Source: Candidatus Zixiibacteriota bacterium (GTDB lineage Bacteria > JAAXHH01). Taken from it: DNA of 47,209 bases. Location of the stretch: positions 1 to 47,209 of the forward strand of contig VGJU01000006.1 of the NCBI GenBank assembly GCA_016867335.1, in the 5' to 3' direction. A program made the translations under genes and the position numbers. Shown here one piece after another: positions 41,912-47,209 of this stretch (the stretch's first letter is position 1; every line of letters begins with the position of its first letter). Under the pieces are notes generated by a model. The model was given only the letters and a program-made list of their open reading frames with translations, was not told the DNA's origin and made no database searches.

Positions 41912-41941
41912 TTGACGTCTTTTGCTTGCCGTGTACATTAT
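41912..41941 (+). promoter_or_regulatory. Candidate promoter of the exopolysaccharide cluster, with palindromes over both boxes
   Basis: TTGACG (41912-41917) and CATTAT (41936-41941) are 18 nt apart. GACGT-TG-ACGTC (41908-41919) covers the -35 box and GTGTA-CATTAT-TACAC (41931-41946) frames the -10 box, so a dimeric regulator could block or assist polymerase. It lies 150 nt before the first gene. Confidence 0.5.
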
Positions 41942-42092
41942 TACACTCCCGCTTTGGTCGTCTTTTTTTAAGATGTTGCCTGACAGGCGTATGATGTCCA
42001 CAGAAACCGGCGCTCCGGATGTTTAACCCGCGTCCCGCGATCAGGCACGCGAGGCGCTTTACCAGCGTTTTTCCCGATGGGGACGCTGGAAA

Positions 42093-42611
42093 ATGCGGAT
42101 ACGTCACGTTCTTAGGAGCGTAGGCTGGCTGGTTTTCGTCCAGACCGTAGCTTCCGGAAAAAGGATACTGGAAGCCGTCCTATCGCTCACGCTGCTTATC
42201 GTTTTGTCACCTTTGTTTTTTCTGCTGACAACCGCCGTTTATCTTGCCGGAGGGCGACTGGAGCGCATCCCGTGCTTGGGTCGTTGGTGCGAGCCATTTT
42301 ACGAATATTGGTTTACCGCGCCCACGGGATTTTTCGGACGATGTGTGCTCCGGCGTTATTGAATATCCTCAAGGGAGACATGTCCTTTGGTCGGTCCGCG
42401 CGTTGTAGCGCCTGGCGAAATCAGCCCTCGCGAACAGACCGCAAGAAAACGATATAACGTCCGCCCCGGGCTGGTATGTCTGTGGTGGATAAGCAAACGC
42501 GCCAATATCGCCTACGGGTCCGAGGTGGAAGCGGATGGCGAATACGTCGATACTTTTTCGGTATGGGGCGATGTCGGCATCACGTTGCGGTCGATTCCTG
42601 CGATACTCTAG
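42093..42611 (+). pseudogene. Bacterial sugar transferase, broken by two frameshifts
   Basis: The N-terminal part (42093-42362) has one membrane helix and CLGRWCEPFYEYWF; the C-terminal part contains VGPRVVAPGEIS, NVRPGLVCLWWISKR and VWGDVGITLRSIPAIL, typical of the undecaprenyl-phosphate sugar-phosphate transferase family that starts exopolysaccharide synthesis. The frame shifts near 42340 (a base is missing), so ALLNILKGDMS is read in the second frame, and again in TTT at 42386-42388 (a base is extra), which returns to the original frame. Without correction a TGA at 42360 stops translation. A short in-frame loss between the parts is also suggested. Confidence 0.75.
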
Positions 42612-42620
42612 GGCGAAGGT

Positions 42621-43379
42621 GTGGCGACCGCGCCGGACGAGTTGACGATTCTCGATATACCCATCCACAACGTAACGATGACCGAAGCCATCGACACCCT
42701 TCGCCGATTTCTCGACGAACCCGTACCGCGTCAGGTATGTTTTGTCAATGCCGACGTTGCCAACAAAGCCTATCGGGACCGGGAATACCGGCAGACACTT
42801 CAGCAGGCGGCGTTTTCGCTTGCCGACGGGATCGGGCTGAAACTGGCGGGTAAACTCCTCGGCAGGGACATCAAACAAAATGTCAACAGAACCGATCTTT
42901 TTCCCCAGTTGTGCGAAGCGCTGGAAGGCTCGGGGCATGGCATTTATCTGCTTGGCGCAAAACCCGGTGTTCCCGAACTCGTGCGTGACCGGATGCTGGA
43001 GCGTTTTCCCGGTCTCCGGATCAGCGGAACGCAACATGGGTATTTCAACGAAGAGGAAGAACCCGGCGTGATAGACCGTATTGCCCGGTCAGGCGCTTCG
43101 CTCCTGCTCGTTGCCTTTGGTGCGCCGCGCCAGGATCTCTGGATTCGTACACATCTCGAAGCGACGGGGGTTCGCGTGGGTATCGGCGTGGGGGGGTTGT
43201 TCGATTTCTACTCCGGTCGTATGGCGCGGTCTCCCCAATGGATGCGCGAGATGGGCATGGAGTGGCTCTATCGGCTTTATCAGGAACCCGGTCGCATGTG
43301 GAAACGTTATGGAATCGGCAATGCGCTTTTTCTGTACCGCGTTATAAAGGAAAAATATTTGGGGGGTGTACCGTCATGA
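42621..43379 (+). CDS. WecG/TagA/CpsF-family glycosyltransferase
   Basis: A 252-residue intact glycosyltransferase of the WecG/TagA/CpsF family (GT26). The N-terminal half has FVNADVANKAYRDRE and FSLADGIGLKLAG, the C-terminal half has GAPRQDLWI and VGGLFDFYSG, in family order. It would add a sugar, often N-acetylmannosamine-type, to a lipid-linked precursor. GTG start. Its stop overlaps the next start as ATGA, so it was built as part of a coupled operon, but both operon neighbours are broken. Confidence 0.9.
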   Translation: MATAPDELTILDIPIHNVTMTEAIDTLRRFLDEPVPRQVCFVNADVANKAYRDREYRQTLQQAAFSLADGIGLKLAGKLLGRDIKQNVNRTDLFPQLCEALEGSGHGIYLLGAKPGVPELVRDRMLERFPGLRISGTQHGYFNEEEEPGVIDRIARSGASLLLVAFGAPRQDLWIRTHLEATGVRVGIGVGGLFDFYSGRMARSPQWMREMGMEWLYRLYQEPGRMWKRYGIGNALFLYRVIKEKYLGGVPS

Positions 43380-44864
43380 GGGCGGTCGTGTTTGCCACAG
43401 GTTTCAACAGGGCGCTGGAGCCGCTTACGGCGTGGTATCCGTCACCTCTTTTGCCTGTCGCGGACCGGTCGATCGCCCAGCATATCATCGAATTTCTGGT
43501 AGACCAAGGTGTTGTCGAGTTCGATTTTGTGTTGAGCCATTTACCCGAAAAGCTCGAAACCTTGCTGGGTGACGGGGCGCGATGGGGATGCCGATTTCGG
43601 TATCATCTGACCCGTGATCCGGAGCGTCCGTATGCTACGCTTCGCGCGATCTAGCTTGATGAAGCTCCGACGCTTCTTGTCCATGCAGACCGACTCCCGT
43701 CCGTAACGCTCTCCACCTATGCCGGGCAAGAAGTTTTGTTCTATACGGAAACCGGGGTGTCGGGTGCTCTCGAATGGACCGGATGGGGACAAATAAAACG
43801 CGAGATTTTGCTTCATATCCCCGAAGAGATACAGCAAACCGAGCTAGGAGGCTATCTGGCGTCGGTCATGCCGAAGGGTGCTACGGTGCAGACACCGCCC
43901 GGTCTGAGTGTTTGCTCTTTCGAGGCGCTGATCCGCGCCAACCGACAGGTGTTGCTGGGAGATTTTCCGGTTCGTCTTTTGGCCGGCACATAAACTGCCC
44001 CGGGGATATGGGTGGCGCGAAATGTAAGTCTTCATCCTACCGCACGTCTTTCCGCCCCTGTGTTTATCGGGGAAAACTGCCGGATCGGTGCGGGCACACA
44101 GATCGGTCCCGATGCCGTTATAGGACGTGACTGTATCCTCGACAATCGGTGTACGGTGGTGTCTTCGCTTGTTTTTCCAAACAGTTTTATCGGTGAATCG
44201 CTGGAATTGACGGATGCGATCGTAGACCGGAACCGGCTGATCAATACCCATGTCGGCGTGGCGGTTTCGGTAACCGACGATTTTATTCTGGGAAGCCTAT
44301 CTGAAAAATACATGAAACAGTGGAGCGGTCGCAAACTGTCGCAAACCTTTGGTATTGTGCTATTGGCCTTACTGTGGCCGGTGTTGGTTGCGACGGCGGT
44401 TTGGCTTCGTTTGACACGACGGGGGCCGGTGCTGTTCAAAACCGAGGCGGTGGCATTGCCCGCGGACTTGCAGGAATGGGAGTGGCGCACTTTTGTGGTA
44501 TGGCGTTTTAGCACCGAACCACCGGCGGTATTTCTTTCAAAGCGGCGATATTTTCGAAGTCTTCGACAAGCACTGATGTACGTATTGCCTGGGCTTGTCG
44601 GTATTGCAAAAGGGAAACAGTGGTTTGTGGGGGTCCTCCCCGGGCTAAGCAAGAGATACGTGCGCTTTCGCCCGACTGGAAAGCACTGTATCTGGGTTCC
44701 AAACCCGTGTGATTACCGAGGTGGACATTCAGCATTTTGGCGTTTTGCCCACTGAAGACGAAGCCTATTCCACCGAAGCGTTTTATGCGATACACGCAGG
44801 TCCGGTCTATGATGCGAAACTGCTCTGGAAGTATATCCGGATCGTTTTGAATCCCTTTGGATAG
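43376..44864 (+). pseudogene. Nucleotidyltransferase-beta-helix-sugar transferase fusion, with two stops and two frameshifts
   Basis: Original layout: a nucleotidyltransferase domain (ATG 43376), a left-handed beta-helix (HPTARLSAPVFIGENCRIG region), a membrane helix, and a sugar-transferase-like C-terminus. Defects: TAG at 43652 in the frame RAI-x-LDEAPTLLVHADR, TAA at 43991 in LLAGT-x-TAPGIWVARN, a missing base near 44632 (after FVGV the frame changes), and another near 44690 (SKP-x-VITEVDIQ). After these the frame continues to FYAIHAGPVYDAKLLWKY and ends with TAG at 44862. The residues on both sides of each defect make sense, so this is one decayed gene, not several. Confidence 0.8.
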
Positions 44865-44872
44865 GCGCTAAA

Positions 44873-45046
44873 ATGTTTCCAAAGCAACACCCCAAAATGG
44901 ACGATGATATGACCCTCATACGACGCCGGGAACGGTTAGTACGGGTGACGTACCGGCTCAATCGGGAAAGCGGTGTCGAGGAAGGATACATATCGAAAGG
45001 TTATGGAGCGAAACTTGGGCGGGAGGCGGTATGCGGATATTGGTAG
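44873..45046 (+). CDS. Small open frame of unknown function
   Basis: A 57-residue frame (MFPKQHPKMDDDMTLIRRRE at the start) between the pseudogene and the RsbU-like gene, overlapping the latter by 16 nt. The MTLIRRRERLVRVTYRLN segment faintly resembles the opening of a PilZ domain, but the rest of that domain is absent. There is no clear ribosome site. It may be a remnant or not expressed. Confidence 0.2.
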   Translation: MFPKQHPKMDDDMTLIRRRERLVRVTYRLNRESGVEEGYISKGYGAKLGREAVCGYW

Positions 45047-46233
45047 TAGATGATGATCCGGATATTCAGAGACTGCTTGCACGGATACTGCACAGTTGGG
45101 AGCATGAAGTGGTCACGGCAAACAACGGCCAGGAGGCGCTCGCCATACTGGAGCAGACCCCCATCCGTTTTGTGATCAGCGACTGGATGATGCCGGAGAT
45201 GGATGGACTTGAACTGTGTCACCGTATCCGAAACAGCGACTTGGGACGGTATATCTATCTGATCCTGCTAACGGCCAGAGATGCAAAAAACGATCTGATT
45301 CACGGTATGGAAGCGGGTGCCGACGATTTTGTCGTCAATCCTTTTAACCGGGGCGAACTCAAGGTACGTATTCGCGCGGGTGAACGGATTCTGGCGCTGG
45401 AGCAGAATCTCGAAGCGCAAAACGCCCGTCTTCAGCAAGCCAACGAGCAGGTGCGTCAGGCTTACGAGTGTATCAACCGCGATCTTGAAGCAGGAGCGGA
45501 AATTCAGCGCAGTCTGTTGCCGCCGCCCGACTTCAAACTCCCCGGGTTCAACGTCTCGTGGAGTTTCAGTCCCAGCGCACTGGTCGCGGGAGACATTTTC
45601 AACTTGTTTCAACTCGACGAACAACAAGTCGGTTTTTATCTGCTCGACGTAGCCGGTCATGGTGTTCCATCGGCCATGCTGTCGGTCACCTTGAGCCGAA
45701 TCCTTTCCCCGATCCCGGACAGCCCGCTCAAATACCGGATCCCCGGTAGCCCAAACTACGCGATCGCCACCCCGGCCAATGTTCTCAAAGAACTCAACCA
45801 GCGTTTTCCGGTCCAAGACGACACCATGCAGTATTTTACGATGGTATATGGCATCGTCAATCGAGCTACACAAACCCTGACGCTTTCTCCGGGCGGACAT
45901 CCGCCGTCGATTTTTGTGTCTGCAAAAGGCAAATTGACCTTGCTTGGTCTAAGCAGTATGCCGATCGGGTTGTGGCCGGAAACCGAATTTGAAACCGAAC
46001 ACATACGGTTTTGTTCTGGAGACCGGTTGTATCTGTATTCTGACGGGATTCCGGATTGTTTTAGCCCTGATATGGAGCCTTATTCGCAGGATCGGATGGT
46101 AAGTCGGCTGGTCGAGTGGCGGAAAAAACCGCTGGAGGAGGTGACCGGTGCGCTGGAGCAAGATTTGCGTAAGTGGCGTGGTCGTGACGGGTTTAGTGAC
46201 GATCTGACTTTGCTGGCACTTGAAATGATATAA
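45031..46233 (+). CDS. Response regulator with PP2C/RsbU-type serine phosphatase output
   Basis: A 400-residue protein. Receiver (1-120): D51 in ISDWMMPEMDG and T81 are present, but the conserved Lys is replaced by Asn103 in VVNPF. A coiled coil (120-155) links to a SpoIIE/RsbU PP2C domain with AGDIFNLF, LLDVAGHGVPSAML, SPGGHPP, YSDGIPD and DDLTLLALE, the metal-binding residues. These proteins dephosphorylate anti-sigma antagonist partners. GGGAGG precedes the ATG. It is followed by an Hpt gene. Confidence 0.9.
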   Translation: MRILVVDDDPDIQRLLARILHSWEHEVVTANNGQEALAILEQTPIRFVISDWMMPEMDGLELCHRIRNSDLGRYIYLILLTARDAKNDLIHGMEAGADDFVVNPFNRGELKVRIRAGERILALEQNLEAQNARLQQANEQVRQAYECINRDLEAGAEIQRSLLPPPDFKLPGFNVSWSFSPSALVAGDIFNLFQLDEQQVGFYLLDVAGHGVPSAMLSVTLSRILSPIPDSPLKYRIPGSPNYAIATPANVLKELNQRFPVQDDTMQYFTMVYGIVNRATQTLTLSPGGHPPSIFVSAKGKLTLLGLSSMPIGLWPETEFETEHIRFCSGDRLYLYSDGIPDCFSPDMEPYSQDRMVSRLVEWRKKPLEEVTGALEQDLRKWRGRDGFSDDLTLLALEMI

Positions 46234-46273
46234 CACCGAAATTGATTTTTCCGGTTCGGAAGGAGATGCTCGG

Positions 46274-46585
46274 ATGGAAGAAAGAATTACGGTATACATA
46301 GATGCCGATCTGGAAGATCTGATACCGGAATTTCTCGAAAACCGCCGGGAGGATGTGGAAACCATACGGGCGGCCCTTGGCAGAGAGGATTTCGATCTTA
46401 TCGGTCGTTTGGGGCACTCCATGAAGGGTGCGGGCGGCGGTTACGGTTTCGATGCGATAACGGATATCGGGCGGGTCATCGAGGAGGCGGCAAAGACATA
46501 CAAAAGCGAAGAGATCACTACCGCTGTCGCGTCGCTTTCTTTGTATCTGGATCGAGTAGATATCGTCTACGAGGAAGCCGAATGA
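46274..46585 (+). CDS. Histidine phosphotransfer (Hpt) protein
   Basis: A 103-residue Hpt domain, with the phosphorylatable H48 in GRLGHSMKGAGGGYGF. It carries phosphate between a sensor kinase and response regulators. AAGGAG at good spacing. Its stop overlaps the next start as ATGA. With the RsbU-like regulator upstream it forms a likely phosphorelay pair; SixA at 12 kb is a candidate phosphatase for such a domain. Confidence 0.88.
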   Translation: MEERITVYIDADLEDLIPEFLENRREDVETIRAALGREDFDLIGRLGHSMKGAGGGYGFDAITDIGRVIEEAAKTYKSEEITTAVASLSLYLDRVDIVYEEAE

Positions 46586-47209
46586 AAAAACCGCGTGTCG
46601 TCGTGGTCGGCAGTTCGAATACAGACATGGTGGTGACGGGTCCGCGTATTCCCGCGCCGGGGGAGACAGTTTTGGGCGGGGTGTTTGCGGTAGCCGCCGG
46701 TGGCAAGGGTGCCAATCAGGCGGTGGCGGCGGCGCGTTTGGGTGCGGAGGTCGTTTTTGTCGCCCGTGTCGGCGCGGACCGGTTTGGCGACGAGGCGCTG
46801 GAACAGTGCCGGGTCGAAGGCATTGACGTTTCTTTTATCGTGCGGGACACCCAAGCGCCGACAGGTATTGCGCTTATCATGGTCGATGCGCACGGGGAAA
46901 ACGCGATTGCCGTGGCCTCCGGAGCCAACATGCGTCTTTCACCCGAAGATGTGGACCGTGCCTACGACGCGATAGCGACGGCGGATGTGTTGATGCTCCA
47001 ACTGGAAGCGCCTATGGAGAGTGTACGCCGGGCGGTTTTGTTGGCCTCCGACGCGGGTGTACCTATCATCCTTAACCCGGCTCCGGCACAACCGCTTGAC
47101 GCCGACCTGCTTCACCGCATTGCGTATCTGACGCCTAACGAGTCTGAAACGGCGTTGCTTACCGGTTTTCGCGTTACCGACGACACCACGGCGGCACGTG
47201 CTGCCGGTG
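46582..47209 (+). CDS. rbsK: PfkB-family carbohydrate kinase, ribokinase-like (3' end outside window)
   Basis: The first 209 codons of a ribokinase-type kinase. The substrate-binding GSSNTDMVV and the AGGKGANQAVAAARLGA motif of the family are present, as is APTGIALIMVD and LNPAPAQPL before the cut. It phosphorylates a sugar (ribose type) with ATP. The catalytic GAGD region lies beyond the window. The start overlaps the Hpt stop. Confidence 0.87.
   Translation, partial: MKKPRVVVVGSSNTDMVVTGPRIPAPGETVLGGVFAVAAGGKGANQAVAAARLGAEVVFVARVGADRFGDEALEQCRVEGIDVSFIVRDTQAPTGIALIMVDAHGENAIAVASGANMRLSPEDVDRAYDAIATADVLMLQLEAPMESVRRAVLLASDAGVPIILNPAPAQPLDADLLHRIAYLTPNESETALLTGFRVTDDTTAARAAG

Noticed and set aside
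41690-42001. A minus-strand frame containing the 24-residue repeat encoded by the 72-bp duplication
   Set aside because: No recognisable domain, no good ribosome site, and its openness across the repeat follows simply from the unit being a multiple of three.
43652-43993. Stop-codon reassignment as an explanation for the in-frame TAG and TAA
   Set aside because: TAA, TAG and TGA all end other intact genes in the window, and the same gene also has frameshifts.

Overview
The window looks like chromosome of a Gram-negative (diderm) bacterium related to the Bacteroidota/Rhodothermia/Calditrichota (FCB) group. The best evidence is the 285-residue RpoD-type sigma factor, which lacks region 1.1 and closely follows the Bacteroidota-type primary sigma sequence. 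TolC, LpxH and a patatin-Omp85 protein show there is an outer membrane. Several promoters are nevertheless ordinary TTGACA-17-TATAAT types rather than the Bacteroidota TTTG/TAnnTTTG type, so the exact phylum stays open. No rRNA, tRNA, CRISPR array or complete insertion sequence was seen.

Layout. (1) 1-11 kb, minus strand: a cell-envelope block. A BlaI-type repressor and an M56 metallopeptidase carrying an unusual beta-rich C-terminus head a run containing a cytidylyltransferase/CDP-alcohol phosphotransferase fusion, a Wzx-like flippase and a second CDP-alcohol phosphotransferase whose nucleotidyltransferase half is degenerate. A radical SAM protein, a GT39-like membrane glycosyltransferase and a TolC-like protein follow. 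(2) 11-19.5 kb: LpxH, SixA, dipeptide epimerase, a broken response-regulator/hybrid-kinase locus, an M50 protease, a CCA-adding enzyme-like protein, a methyltransferase and a Gfo/Idh/MocA oxidoreductase. (3) 19.7-27.4 kb: ferredoxin, 2-oxoacid:ferredoxin oxidoreductase korAB with a divergent LysR regulator, then an oxidoreductase, a DUF3500 protein and an M19 dipeptidase. (4) 27.4-32.3 kb: a probable MNT-HEPN relic, a serpin, a patatin-type Vd secretion protein and a gene-free 0.7 kb stretch with two insertion-sequence-like hairpins. (5) 32.3-38.3 kb: an FAD-linked glycolate/lactate oxidase, a LarA-like protein, two bacterial microcompartment shell proteins, the sigma factor, and an M23 peptidase behind a long structured leader. 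(6) 38.3-47.2 kb: asparaginase, class III aminotransferase, an HTH-receiver regulator, an AT-rich region with an exact 72-bp tandem duplication, an exopolysaccharide cluster in which two of three genes are broken, an RsbU-like phosphatase with an Hpt partner, and a ribokinase-family gene running off the end.

Coherent modules are the envelope/glycolipid block, ferredoxin with korAB, the microcompartment group with its lactate/glycolate-type enzymes, and the signalling pair downstream of the polysaccharide genes. A recurring theme is gene decay: the hybrid kinase, the two exopolysaccharide genes and the toxin-antitoxin relic all carry stops or frameshifts.
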